Of a stretch of DNA of 58,177 bases, positions 32,072 to 41,539 are shown piece after piece. A program made the translations under genes and the position numbers. Source of the stretch: a bacterium. Its GTDB lineage: Bacteria > Hydrothermota > UBA3073 > JACQXS01 > JAGMCI01. Position 1 is the stretch's first letter, and the number at the start of each line of letters is the position of its first letter. The notes beneath the pieces are model-generated. The model had not been told where the DNA came from. It did no database searches and saw nothing but the letters and a program-made list of their open reading frames with translations. The DNA is taken from NCBI GenBank assembly GCA_030018315.1, contig JASEGA010000012.1, positions 1 to 58,177 of the forward strand, given 5' to 3'.

Positions 32072-33538
32072 ATGCAATTCTTGAAGTCATATCCTATTAT
32101 TGGGGCAAAGAGTTTTAAGAAGGTTATCGTTGTTCTTCTAATAGGATTACTCATTTATTTATTTAGTAGAGGGATAATTGAGAATGATGTCAGATTACTA
32201 TTTATAACAACTTTAATTTTTATACTTGGTGCTTCTTGTCTTAGGCTATATACAGGTGTGATTTCAATCCTTTTATACTTACCGTTTATGGCATTTATCC
32301 GCAGATACATTTATCAGTTTAATCCCTACATTGGGTTAGATCCAATCTTAATTGTCTATGATGCCTTTGTTTTATTTATGCTTTCATATTTTTTAATTTT
32401 TGAGAATACCAAACTTTACAGCTATTTTAAGAAAAGTAAACTTGTCCGTTGTGTTACGCTACTTCTTTTCCTTTTCATTTTTCAAATATTTAATCCAATT
32501 CAGGGTAATATATTTGTTGGATTAGGTGGTATTAAATTTCATATTATTCCTTTGCTATTTTTTTATTTTGGCTTATTTTTTCAAAATGGTAGGGAAGAAA
32601 CTATCTGGCGAATTATTCTCATTGTTGGGACTCTTGTTGCAATATATGGAATATATCAGGTTTACTTTGGATTTACTGGTTTTGAAGAATACTGGATACA
32701 ACATGGTGGTTACGTAGCACTTAAAATAGGTGAGCACATGAGGCCATTTTCAACATTTTCAAACAATCAGGAATATTCATTATACTTGTTGATTTCTGGC
32801 ATATTTGCTATTGGTTATATGTTTATTAAAAAGCCTTTTAATTTATTTATGTTAGCTCCTTTTGGTACAATGTTCTTTGCGTTGTTGGTTATAGCTGCAA
32901 GGGGCAGTGTTTTTGCTATCCTCTTTGGAATAGCATTGTTTTTTGCACTTGGGACTAAGAATTTTCAAAAGACTGTAGTACTGAGTTTGATATGCATTGT
33001 TATTTATGTAGTAATAGCATGGGCTACAAGTGTTCCATGTATTATAGAGGGACCTGTTCCTGTGGGTAAAATTAAAACATTACTTGCCCATCTATTTGCT
33101 GGAATTTTTGATCCATTTGGTAAAGGCTCAACTCTTCTTGCACATCTAATCCAATATGTGTATGCTTTACAATTTGCATTTTTCTCCAATCCTTTTGGGA
33201 CTGGGTTGGGTGCTGCAACGCTGGCTACAATGAAGTTTGGCGGTACTGTAGATATAGAGGGCTATATTCCAGCACTCATTATGAGTAGTGGACTTTTAAG
33301 TATAACCTTGTTTATTTTAATAATTTACTATACAATAAAAATAGCATTCTATTTGTATAGGAAGAAGGGCGACCCTGTATATAGAGCCATAGTTTCTATT
33401 ATGGTAATCACTTTTATTGCAGGTGACTTGACACTATATAGTGTAGGACCAATTATCTGGTTCATAATAGGGTGGGTAGCAAAGGAGAGCTTGTCTCAAC
33501 AGGAGGATAAAAATAAAAAAATGATGAATGGCGAATGA
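32072..33538 (+). CDS. O-antigen polymerase/ligase-like membrane protein (Wzy/WaaL type)
   Basis: 488 residues with about 12 membrane helices and the long periplasmic loop typical of Wzy/WaaL enzymes (around 325-385, FAGIFDPFGKGSTLLAHLIQ). NPFGTGLGAAT and AARGSVFA precede and follow patterns seen in O-antigen ligases. In this cluster it is the only candidate polymerase, so it would join repeat units flipped by the Wzx protein. Its last residues MMNGE and stop are written by a TGACGAA-type repeat. Confidence 0.75.
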   Translation: MQFLKSYPIIGAKSFKKVIVVLLIGLLIYLFSRGIIENDVRLLFITTLIFILGASCLRLYTGVISILLYLPFMAFIRRYIYQFNPYIGLDPILIVYDAFVLFMLSYFLIFENTKLYSYFKKSKLVRCVTLLLFLFIFQIFNPIQGNIFVGLGGIKFHIIPLLFFYFGLFFQNGREETIWRIILIVGTLVAIYGIYQVYFGFTGFEEYWIQHGGYVALKIGEHMRPFSTFSNNQEYSLYLLISGIFAIGYMFIKKPFNLFMLAPFGTMFFALLVIAARGSVFAILFGIALFFALGTKNFQKTVVLSLICIVIYVVIAWATSVPCIIEGPVPVGKIKTLLAHLFAGIFDPFGKGSTLLAHLIQYVYALQFAFFSNPFGTGLGAATLATMKFGGTVDIEGYIPALIMSSGLLSITLFILIIYYTIKIAFYLYRKKGDPVYRAIVSIMVITFIAGDLTLYSVGPIIWFIIGWVAKESLSQQEDKNKKMMNGE

Positions 33539-33584
33539 CGAAAAGAATAAAGAAATAACTAATGACGAATAAAAACAAAGAATG
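33521..33584 (+). repeat. TGACGAA/GATGAAT direct-repeat cluster
   Basis: ATGATGAATGGCGAATGACG, then AATGACGAAT and AATGATGAAT units. The cluster supplies the stop of the polymerase gene and the start of the following glycosyltransferase. Related strings occur at 49168-49190, 51445-51463 and 57464-57526. Confidence 0.65.
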
Positions 33585-34739
33585 ATGAATCTGAAGAGAC
33601 GGCTGAAAGTGTTAATTATTCAAGGGTATGCAAACCAGAAAGGAGGTCCCCGGACTGTTCTAACTCATCTGCTTAATCATTTAGATACTACAAGATTTGA
33701 GCCTCTCCTCCTATTTCTATCACCGGGTGAGCTTGTGGATAAATATAGAAATAAAGGGATTGAAGTAAGAGTCATCTACTCAGGTAGATTAAGAAACATT
33801 TTGAAAGTGTTTATAACTATACTTAAAATAACTGTTTTAATCAGGCTTAAGCAAATTGATGTAGTGTTTAGCAACTGTGAGCGAACACATATCTACGGTG
33901 GAATTGCTGCCTATCTTACTATGAGGCCATCTATTTTCTACTGGCATTCTTTTGTGACACTGGATCTAATGAATAGATTAATTTTTTGTATCCCTACAAG
34001 TGTGATACTTGCAAATAGCAAGTATACGAAAATTGCACTTGAAACTTGTTTGAGTAAAAAGTTATCAAAAAAAGTAAAACTACTCTATTACGGTATAGAA
34101 ATCCCGAGCTTGATTAATTCTACAAATGAATTGAGAAAAGCTATTAACCTACCATTAAAAGTGCCTATTGTAACAATGGTTGGTTTGTTTATGGAATGGA
34201 AAGGTCAAAAATACTTTATCAAAGCTATACCTAAAATACTGAATGCATTTCCTACTACTAAATTTCTACTTGTAGGTGATGCCAGGGCTGAATCTGATTC
34301 TGATAAAGTATATGCTAATAAGGTAAGAAAGTTAGTAACTGATTTCAAATTAACTGATAGTGTAATATTTATGAGTTACAGGGAAGATGTACTTGATATT
34401 ATGGCAGCATCAGATATAATAGTGCATGCCTCCATTGGACCCGAGCCATTTGGGCTTGTAATTATAGAAGCTATATCTGTAGGTAAGCCTGTGATTGCAA
34501 GTAGAATAGGAGCGCCAAAAGAGATTATAGAAGATGGAGTGGATGGAATTTTGGTTCCACCAAAAGATTCTGAAGCAATAGCGAATGCTTGCATTAAGCT
34601 TTTAAAAGACCCTATGCTTTGCAAAAACATGGGCAAATATGGAAGAGAAAAAGTAGAAAAATATTTTGGAGTAAATGGAATGATAAAAGAGGTTGAGGAA
34701 GTATGGCTGAGTTTATCAAGACACAGTAGAAATTTATAA
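33582..34739 (+). CDS. Glycosyltransferase family 4
   Basis: 385 residues. VLIIQGYANQKGGPRTVLTH is the N-terminal loop (residues 10-29). VTMVGLFMEWKGQKYFIKAI opens the second domain, and HASIGPEPFGLVIIEAISVG gives the E-x7-E nucleotide-sugar motif, followed by GAPKEIIEDGVDGILV. Canonical retaining GT4. The start codon (ATG 33582 or 33585) lies in a short repeat cluster without a clear ribosome site. Confidence 0.88.
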   Translation: MMNLKRRLKVLIIQGYANQKGGPRTVLTHLLNHLDTTRFEPLLLFLSPGELVDKYRNKGIEVRVIYSGRLRNILKVFITILKITVLIRLKQIDVVFSNCERTHIYGGIAAYLTMRPSIFYWHSFVTLDLMNRLIFCIPTSVILANSKYTKIALETCLSKKLSKKVKLLYYGIEIPSLINSTNELRKAINLPLKVPIVTMVGLFMEWKGQKYFIKAIPKILNAFPTTKFLLVGDARAESDSDKVYANKVRKLVTDFKLTDSVIFMSYREDVLDIMAASDIIVHASIGPEPFGLVIIEAISVGKPVIASRIGAPKEIIEDGVDGILVPPKDSEAIANACIKLLKDPMLCKNMGKYGREKVEKYFGVNGMIKEVEEVWLSLSRHSRNL

Positions 34740-34742
34740 ATT

Positions 34743-35861
34743 ATGAAGATAGCTATAGTGACGCATAATGTAATAAAAAATGACGGTCAGGGTAGGTCAA
34801 TTTATGAGCTTGTAAAATACCTATCCAATAAAGGGCATGATATTCATCTTTATATTAATAGAATAGATAGAAACTTATTAGACAAGAGTAATATAATAGT
34901 TCATCACATCCCTACATTCTTTGATAAACCCACTTTATTAAGGTGTCTCGTATTTTATGTCATAGCAACACTAAAGCTTCTTTATAAAAAGTATGATATC
35001 ATTCACTTAAATGGTGGTGTCTGCTATACCCCTTATCATGTAAATACTTGCCACTTCTGTCACACTGCATGGAGAAAAATTAGACTTGAGAAATGCGTCT
35101 ATCACCGCTTTTACACTCTATTTAACAGTTGGCTTGAAAAGTTGAGCTACAAATATAATAGAAGGGCAAAAATCATAGCAGTCTCAAACAAAATAAAAAG
35201 TGAGCTTATCAATCTGGTAAACATTGAACCTCAAAAGATTAATGTAATATATTATGGTGTTGATTTAGAAGAGTTCAATCCTGATGGACGTGAAGATACC
35301 AGAAGAAAGCTTCTAAAGCTGTTTAACTTGGACGAAACTGATTTCATTTTACTATTTGTAGGAGATTTAGGTAGAAGAAAAGGATTAGATTGGCTACTTG
35401 CAGCTATTCCAAAATTAGAACCTAATGTTAAGCTTTTAATAGCTGGTCGTAGAAAGAAATTTTATACAAAAATGGTAAAAGAATACAATATTGAGCATAA
35501 GGTAATATTTCTTGGTTTCAAGCAAGATATTAATAAAATTTATAAAGTAGCGGATACTTTTGTATTCCCCAGTCTTTACGACCCATTTCCAAATGTAGTT
35601 CTTGAGGCAATGGCTTGCAGTTTACCAGTGATAGTATCAAGATTTGCCGGCTCATCCGAGATTATAACTGATAGAAAAGATGGTATGATCTTGGAAAATC
35701 CAACAAATCTATCTGAAATAATTAACAAAGTAAATTTTTTGTCTCATAACGAAGCTGTGTGTGTTAGTATAGGTAGTGAGGCGAGTAAAACTGTAAGTAA
35801 ATACTCATGGAATAAGATGGCAGAAGCAATAGAGGAGGTTTATTATAAGATTAAAGAATAG
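34743..35861 (+). CDS. Glycosyltransferase family 4
   Basis: 372 residues. It begins MKIAIVTHNVIKNDGQGRSI with the GQGR loop. The second domain starts FILLFVGDLGRRKGLDWLL, and the donor site is FPSLYDPFPNVVLEAMACS (about 284-302). A histidine- and cysteine-rich patch (YTPYHVNTCHFCHTAW, about 99-114) is not usual for the family and may bind a metal. It follows the preceding GT4 by 3 nt. Confidence 0.87.
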   Translation: MKIAIVTHNVIKNDGQGRSIYELVKYLSNKGHDIHLYINRIDRNLLDKSNIIVHHIPTFFDKPTLLRCLVFYVIATLKLLYKKYDIIHLNGGVCYTPYHVNTCHFCHTAWRKIRLEKCVYHRFYTLFNSWLEKLSYKYNRRAKIIAVSNKIKSELINLVNIEPQKINVIYYGVDLEEFNPDGREDTRRKLLKLFNLDETDFILLFVGDLGRRKGLDWLLAAIPKLEPNVKLLIAGRRKKFYTKMVKEYNIEHKVIFLGFKQDINKIYKVADTFVFPSLYDPFPNVVLEAMACSLPVIVSRFAGSSEIITDRKDGMILENPTNLSEIINKVNFLSHNEAVCVSIGSEASKTVSKYSWNKMAEAIEEVYYKIKE

Positions 35862-35925
35862 TGAAATGCAATTACTTCTGTGTTAAAAATTGGTGAGTGT
35901 AACCAATCTGTGAGCTGCAAAAATA

Positions 35926-36680
35926 ATGAGTAAGAGGCAAGAATTAGAAGAGGAATTTTTTGATAATCTTTCAATAAAGTTAGAAGAAAAAAAATATAGT
36001 CAAGACTATAATCTTGATGATGCATTTACTTATTGTGCTCTCAGTGCTTTATGTGATGTAAGTATTGAAAAGATTCTCGATTTAGGGTGTGGTGATGGCA
36101 AGTTTTCTTGTCTTTTTTCAAAAATGGGTAGTAAAGTAGTTAGTATTGACATTTCTCTTGGGATACTTAGTTTAGCCTTAATAAGAGCGAAAAAGAACAA
36201 TCTTGATAATATCAGTTTTTTAAAAATGTCTGCTGAAGCTCTTGGTTTTAAAGATAACAGATTTGATGCTGTATTCGGTGGCTATCTTCTTCATCATACT
36301 TGTGTTGAATTTGCAATAAGTGAGGCCTATCGTATTTTAAAAGATGGCGGCAAAGCTGTTTTTATTGAGAATTTTGCAATTAATAAACTACTTGCCTTCT
36401 TCCGTAAATATGTAGCAGGTAAATTTGGTATCCCAAGATATGGGACTCTAACTGAGCATCCTCTTACATACGAAGATATAAAAATAATGAAAAAATCATT
36501 TAAAATAGTAGAAATAAGAACTCTATTATAAATTTTATGTTCCTCTTTGATAGGCAAATATTCAAATATCGTTATAGCTTAATATCAGCATTTTGTAGAT
36601 GTTTTGATAGCTGGCTATATCGTGCTTTTACTGGGTTAAGAAGGTTCTCATATACTCAAGTAGTTGTTTTAATAAAATAG
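35926..36680 (+). pseudogene. Class I SAM methyltransferase, frameshifted near the C-terminus
   Basis: The first 201 codons hold a normal Methyltransf_11 core: ILDLGCGDGKFSCLF (about 48-62), SIDISLGILSLAL, FDAVFGGYLLHHT and AYRILKDGGKAVFIE. The frame then stops at 36529-36531. The sequence continues in another frame from FMFLFDRQIFKYRYS to SYTQVVVLIK at TAG 36678, the kind of tail seen on full-length relatives of about 250 residues. One base gained or lost near 36521-36530 explains it. The core might still be active without its tail. Confidence 0.65.
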
Positions 36681-36686
36681 CATAGA

Positions 36687-38960
36687 ATGAGAGTTTGTGT
36701 TTTAGTAAACGGGACCTATGACAGTACCATGGGCCAAAGGGCGAGAGGATTACTGAGTCGTCTATCCGATACTTTTGAGATTAATATTATCTATCGGGAT
36801 GTCAAAAATATACAGAGTATTACAAAGTTTCTACGTTTTATCCTAAAAATGAAGCCGCATTTGATATATGTGTTGAATATTGGTTATGCAGGTTCTATGG
36901 CGACTATTTTAGGAAAGGTTTTGTGTGGATATAAATTTATTATTGACACCGGTGACCTTGTTTATGAACTTGATAAACTTCTTGGATTTAGAGGTTACTT
37001 TGGGTTACAAATTTTGCGGCTCACAGAGAAATTAATGCTCAGGTTAGCAAGTGGTATAGTAGTAAGAGGCACATTTCACAAGCAATTTCTTGAAACCCGA
37101 GGTTATAAAAGAATATTTTACATTCCTGATGGTGTGGATACATCACTTTTTATGCCATATGATGTATTTGATTTACGTAACCAACTAAGGTTAACAGATA
37201 AATTAGTAGTGGGTACAATTGGAGCTACCACATGGTCAGAAAAGTATAAAATGTGCTACGGTTGGGATCTTATAGAGGTTATCAATTTATTAAAAAATTT
37301 ACCCGTAATTGGTATATTTATTGGGGATGGTAGCGGACTCCCTTATCTAAAACAGAAGGCAAGAGAATATAATATAGAAGACAAAATCCTATTTTTAGGC
37401 AGAATTCCTTATGAAGAAGTTCCCAAATATCTCAATGTGTTTGATATATGTCTCTTAACTCAGTCAAACCATCCTATAAGTATGGTCAGGACCACAAGAA
37501 AATTACCCTGCTTTTTAGCATGTGGTAAATATATTCTTGCAAGTGAGGTTGGGGAGGCGAGTCTTATATTACCAAAGGAGATGCTCATCCCATATAAAGG
37601 CGTTAAGGATATTGATTATCCTTATCGGCTTATGGAGATGATAGAAAAGATTTATAAGGATAGGAGCATTTTAAAAAAAGGTGAGTTGGGTGTAAAAATT
37701 GCAAAAGATAGGTTTGAGTACACTATACTTGCTAAAAGAGTGTCGGAAATAGTTTTGAAATGTGTTAGTTCTAAGACACTCATAGGATTAGTATCAGGTA
37801 AAAATATACAGAAAATACGAGTTTTAGTAGTAAGCCATTCCTGTATTGTAGATGTAAATCAGGCTCCATTTGTAGAGTTAAGCACATATCTAGGTATAGA
37901 GCTTGCTCTTGTAACTCCTCGTTATTTTAAAGACATTACATTTCCATTCCAGTTGAAGTTTCAAAAGCATCCTAACCTAAATGCGAAAGTATATCCTTTA
38001 AGAAGTTTTTTAAGCAACCTCCCTGATAAGAATATAAATCTCCACTTCTATCCTGATTGGCTAAAAGTTATGCATCAATTTAAGCCAGATATTATACATA
38101 TAGATGAAGAGCCGTATAGTGTTTCTACTTTCCAGTTTGCATTAGCTAAGGGAAAAGCTAATCTATTATTTTTTGCAGCCCAAAATATCTTCAAGCAATA
38201 TCTACCACCCTTTAATGAGTTTGAAAAGTATGTATATAGAAAATCAAGTTGTGCTATAGCAGCGAGTGAAATGGCAAAGAGTGTTTTAGTTAGAAAAGGG
38301 TATCATAAAAGAATATTTGTAATACCGTATAGTATTGATTTTGACAGATTTTACAAAAAGGATTCGCAACTGTTAAAGAGTAAGTTAAACCTGACCGGCT
38401 TTGTAATAGGCTATGTAGGACGTCTTACTAAATGGAAAGGTGTTGATACACTTATAAAGGCAGTGAAGAAATTGACTAATATTTCAGCTCCTATTTCTTT
38501 ACTTATTGTGGGTGGTGGACCTGTTGAGCATAAAGTTCGTGAATTAGTAACTAATCTAAACATGCAAAAAATAACTCGCATAATAGGTGGTGTACTGCAT
38601 AGTGAGGTTCCAAATTATTTGAATTGTATGAATGTACTTGTGCTACCATCAACTACTATAGGTTATTGGAGGGAACAATTTGGTAGAGTTCTAATTGAGG
38701 CGATGGCCTGTGAGGTTCCAGTAGTAGGCTCTGACTCGGGTGAGATTCCTAATATTATCAAAAAGACAGGTGGTGGTCTTATTTTCGCTGAAGGCGATGT
38801 AGACGATTTAGCTCAAAAGCTTACTTTACTTATTCAATCTCCAGAGTTAGCCGATAAATTAGCAAAAGAAGGCAGCGAAATGGCTTTTAAAAATTATTCT
38901 TCTAAGCTGAATGCAGAAAGATTCTATTCTGTATATAAATACATATTTAATAAAAGATAA
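36687..38960 (+). CDS. Bifunctional protein: two fused GT4 glycosyltransferases
   Basis: 757 residues, about twice a normal GT4. The first unit (about 1-365) begins CVLVNGTYDSTMGQRARGLL and has FYIPDGVDTSLF and VVGTIGATTW, but its donor-loop is weak (LLTQSNHPISMVRTTRKLP, no E-x7-E). The second unit (about 376-757) begins IRVLVVSHSCIVDVNQAPF and has FVIGYVGRLTKWKGVDTLI and the canonical LIEAMACEVPVVGSDSGEIP. So one domain may be the catalyst and the other partly degenerate, or they add two sugars in turn. Confidence 0.85.
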   Translation: MRVCVLVNGTYDSTMGQRARGLLSRLSDTFEINIIYRDVKNIQSITKFLRFILKMKPHLIYVLNIGYAGSMATILGKVLCGYKFIIDTGDLVYELDKLLGFRGYFGLQILRLTEKLMLRLASGIVVRGTFHKQFLETRGYKRIFYIPDGVDTSLFMPYDVFDLRNQLRLTDKLVVGTIGATTWSEKYKMCYGWDLIEVINLLKNLPVIGIFIGDGSGLPYLKQKAREYNIEDKILFLGRIPYEEVPKYLNVFDICLLTQSNHPISMVRTTRKLPCFLACGKYILASEVGEASLILPKEMLIPYKGVKDIDYPYRLMEMIEKIYKDRSILKKGELGVKIAKDRFEYTILAKRVSEIVLKCVSSKTLIGLVSGKNIQKIRVLVVSHSCIVDVNQAPFVELSTYLGIELALVTPRYFKDITFPFQLKFQKHPNLNAKVYPLRSFLSNLPDKNINLHFYPDWLKVMHQFKPDIIHIDEEPYSVSTFQFALAKGKANLLFFAAQNIFKQYLPPFNEFEKYVYRKSSCAIAASEMAKSVLVRKGYHKRIFVIPYSIDFDRFYKKDSQLLKSKLNLTGFVIGYVGRLTKWKGVDTLIKAVKKLTNISAPISLLIVGGGPVEHKVRELVTNLNMQKITRIIGGVLHSEVPNYLNCMNVLVLPSTTIGYWREQFGRVLIEAMACEVPVVGSDSGEIPNIIKKTGGGLIFAEGDVDDLAQKLTLLIQSPELADKLAKEGSEMAFKNYSSKLNAERFYSVYKYIFNKR

Positions 38961-38962
38961 TA

Positions 38963-39688
38963 ATGTTTAGGATAGGTAATACTTACATTCCTGTTTTGGT
39001 ATACCATAATATAGGTCAGTATAGAGACTTATACACAATAACTCCGGTATTATTTGAGCAACAGATGTCATTTCTATATAACTATGGTTTTTCTCCATTA
39101 ATCCCTGCAGATTTAATTCACTATTATATTGGAACAAAACCCCTTCCACGCAAACCTATCTTACTCACATTTGATGATGGTTACCGTAGTTTTTTAACCC
39201 ATGCACTCCCAATCCTATCCAAATATGGGTTTTACTGTCTTGTTTTTGTTGTTACACAGCTGATAGGTAAACTGGATTATTTTAACAATCCTTCTGGTAA
39301 ATATCAGCTTTTGAGTAAAGTCGAGCTTATCGAACCTTCCCGTCTTGGCATCCATTTTGGTAGCCACTCTGCTACCCATCGTCCTTTAACTCTATTAGAA
39401 AAAGACGAACTACTAACTGAAATAGCTTATTCTAAGCACTCATTAGAGGATATAATAGGCAAGCCTATCTGTTTCTTTGCATATCCTTATGGAGCTTCCA
39501 ACGAGTGTATCCGCAAAATGGTAAAGGCGGCTGGCTACCGGTTTGCATTTACTAATCGTTTTACATTAAATGAGCCTTTTGAAGTAGGTCGAATTCTAAT
39601 TGGTGCTTCAGATAATAGCTGTCGCTCTAGGCTGAAAATTTCACCCCTATATCCATTTATTAAGAATATTCTATCTGTAGTCAAGTGA
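38963..39688 (+). CDS. Polysaccharide deacetylase (NodB homology, CE4)
   Basis: 241 residues. Motif 1 LLTFDDGYRSF holds the catalytic and metal Asp71-Asp72. Motif 2 GSHSATHRPL holds His135 and His139, completing the metal site. FAYPYGASNECIRKM is motif 3. There is no signal peptide, so it probably acts in the cytoplasm on a lipid-linked or nucleotide sugar, removing an N-acetyl group. It overlaps the next gene by GTGA. Confidence 0.9.
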   Translation: MFRIGNTYIPVLVYHNIGQYRDLYTITPVLFEQQMSFLYNYGFSPLIPADLIHYYIGTKPLPRKPILLTFDDGYRSFLTHALPILSKYGFYCLVFVVTQLIGKLDYFNNPSGKYQLLSKVELIEPSRLGIHFGSHSATHRPLTLLEKDELLTEIAYSKHSLEDIIGKPICFFAYPYGASNECIRKMVKAAGYRFAFTNRFTLNEPFEVGRILIGASDNSCRSRLKISPLYPFIKNILSVVK

Positions 39689-40416
39689 ATATTATAAATT
39701 TAGGTAAGCTAATAGGTGGTCGTGAAGGTTATGCATATAACTGGATACCTTATGGTTCTGTTAAAGTATTGGATATTGGCTGTGGCTATGGGGGGCTAGT
39801 TTCTGTATTAGTTAAAAATGGCAAATTTGCTTGTGGTGTAGATATAGAGCTTGAATTCTTAAAAGAAGCCAAAAAAGTAAATCCTAAATTACCTCTAATT
39901 TTGTCAACTTCCAGCTCATTGCCATTTAGGGATAGCATTTTTGATGTAGTTACAGCATTAGATGTGATAGAACTACTATCTAAAGACAACCTAGCTCATA
40001 CGATAGCTGAGATTGTGCGTGTTTTAAAGCCACATAGTTTATTAATAGTTTCTATTCCTCACAAAGGTCTTTTTTACTGGCTTGACCCTATAAATCTTAA
40101 ATATTTTACTGTTAAACTCTTGGGCAAGATTCTTCGCTACGCTCAGAATGACGGAAAGCGTACTATTTACAACAGACATTTCACATTGCGAGAAGCTGTT
40201 CAAATTATAGGGAGCAAATTTTCGATAGAAAGTATTCATTGTGGTGGTTTATTAATTTATCCATTAAGTTATTTTGTTATTAGACTGCTTGATAGACTAC
40301 CGTTTCATTTTTCATCATTACATAGTTTGCTATTTAGACTTCTAAAGGTTGACTTTTCTCTTAAATATGGTAATTTAGGGTATAATCTTATTCTCTTAGC
40401 ACGAAAAGATGCATAA
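39685..40416 (+). CDS. Class I SAM methyltransferase with an in-frame repeat insertion
   Basis: 243 residues, GTG start. VLDIGCGYGGLVSVL (29-43), CGVDIELEFLKEAKK and FDVVTALDVIELL are class I methyltransferase motifs. Residues 148-157 (KILRYAQNDG) are the translation of a dispersed 28-bp palindrome at 40126-40153, between the core and the C-terminal segment, with no break in frame. GTGA overlap upstream and 8-nt overlap downstream keep it in a coupled block. Confidence 0.8.
   Translation: MNIINLGKLIGGREGYAYNWIPYGSVKVLDIGCGYGGLVSVLVKNGKFACGVDIELEFLKEAKKVNPKLPLILSTSSSLPFRDSIFDVVTALDVIELLSKDNLAHTIAEIVRVLKPHSLLIVSIPHKGLFYWLDPINLKYFTVKLLGKILRYAQNDGKRTIYNRHFTLREAVQIIGSKFSIESIHCGGLLIYPLSYFVIRLLDRLPFHFSSLHSLLFRLLKVDFSLKYGNLGYNLILLARKDA
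40126..40153 (+). repeat. Dispersed palindrome inserted in frame in a methyltransferase
   Basis: AAGATTCTTCGCTACG then CTCAGAATGACG, with ATTCT/AGAAT arms. It is related to the GATTGCTTCGC repeats at 1874 and 46047 and is read as KILRYAQNDG. Confidence 0.8.
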
Positions 40417-41539
40417 AATTTTACTTGTAACACTCGATTTTCCACCTATAGTGGGTGGTATATCCACATACCTTTATAGTGTTATTAAAGCATTATCACA
40501 TTATGAGGTAATTGTAGTTACTCCTATGACACAAGGTGCCTTTAAATTTGATAGGGAACAGGACTTCAAAATCTATCGTACAAAAAAATTCTATTTTAGA
40601 AAATTAACTCTTCTTTTCCTATATTGGAAAATAATACTAATTGCTATTAAAGAACGAATAAGAGTCATCTATTGTGGCCATATCCTTACTGGTGTACCAG
40701 CTCTTTTACTTAAGCTGTTTACAAATAGGGCTTACATAGTAGTAATTTATGGCATAGAGGTAACGGACCGTAAAATTGGTAAGTTATTAAATTTAGTTTT
40801 CAATAATGCCACTTGTATCATTACTGTAAGTAATTTTATAGAGAACTATCTTGTAGGTATAGGAGTAGATTCCTCTAAAATTATCGTTATCCATCCATGT
40901 GTAGATACTGAGCGGTTTAATCCATACATTAACCCAGTTAATTTACGAAGGAGACACTGCCTTGAAAATGAAAAAGTTATCCTCACTGTCTCCCGCTTAG
41001 CTACAAGTGAGAGATACAAAGGTCATGATACAGTTCTAAAGGCATTACCACATATTTTGAAAGAAGTCCCGAATTTGGTATATATAATAGTAGGTGATGG
41101 TGATGACAGGAAAAGACTACAAGATTTGGCTACAAATTTAGGTCTTTCAAATAATATATTATTTACAGGATTTGTCTCAGAAGAGGAACTTCCAATGTAC
41201 TATGCACTTTGCAATGTATTTGTAATGCCGTCCCAAGAGATAAAGAATAAAACTGGTCTAAAGGCAGAAGGCTTTGGCATCGTCTACCTTGAAGCCAGTG
41301 TTTGTGGCAAGCCTGTAATTGGGGGTAGATCTGGTGGTGTCTCTGATGCGCTAATTGATGGGGTTACGGGGCTGCTCGTCAATCCATTTGATGAGCAAGA
41401 AATAGCGGCTGCTATAATTAAATTACTTACTGATAAAGAGCTTGCAGATAGGATAGGTGAGGCTGGCTGTGAAAGAGTACTACGTGAGTTTAACATTCAA
41501 GTATTGGCAAATAAATTAGTAGATGTTCTTTCTTCATGA
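40409..41539 (+). CDS. Glycosyltransferase family 4
   Basis: 376 residues. LLVTLDFPPIVGGISTYLYS (4-23) is the classic GT4 N-terminus. VILTVSRLATSERYKGHDTV begins domain two, and EGFGIVYLEASVCGKPVIGG carries the E-x7-E pair, followed by GLLVNPFDEQEIA. It is closest in pattern to the phosphatidylinositol/lipid-anchor mannosyltransferase branch. Coupled at both ends (8-nt and ATGA overlaps). Confidence 0.9.
   Translation: MHKILLVTLDFPPIVGGISTYLYSVIKALSHYEVIVVTPMTQGAFKFDREQDFKIYRTKKFYFRKLTLLFLYWKIILIAIKERIRVIYCGHILTGVPALLLKLFTNRAYIVVIYGIEVTDRKIGKLLNLVFNNATCIITVSNFIENYLVGIGVDSSKIIVIHPCVDTERFNPYINPVNLRRRHCLENEKVILTVSRLATSERYKGHDTVLKALPHILKEVPNLVYIIVGDGDDRKRLQDLATNLGLSNNILFTGFVSEEELPMYYALCNVFVMPSQEIKNKTGLKAEGFGIVYLEASVCGKPVIGGRSGGVSDALIDGVTGLLVNPFDEQEIAAAIIKLLTDKELADRIGEAGCERVLREFNIQVLANKLVDVLSS

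Noticed and set aside
33428-33460. TTGACA-like promoter inside the polymerase gene
   Set aside because: The -10 match is poor, and the next gene starts over 120 nt away.
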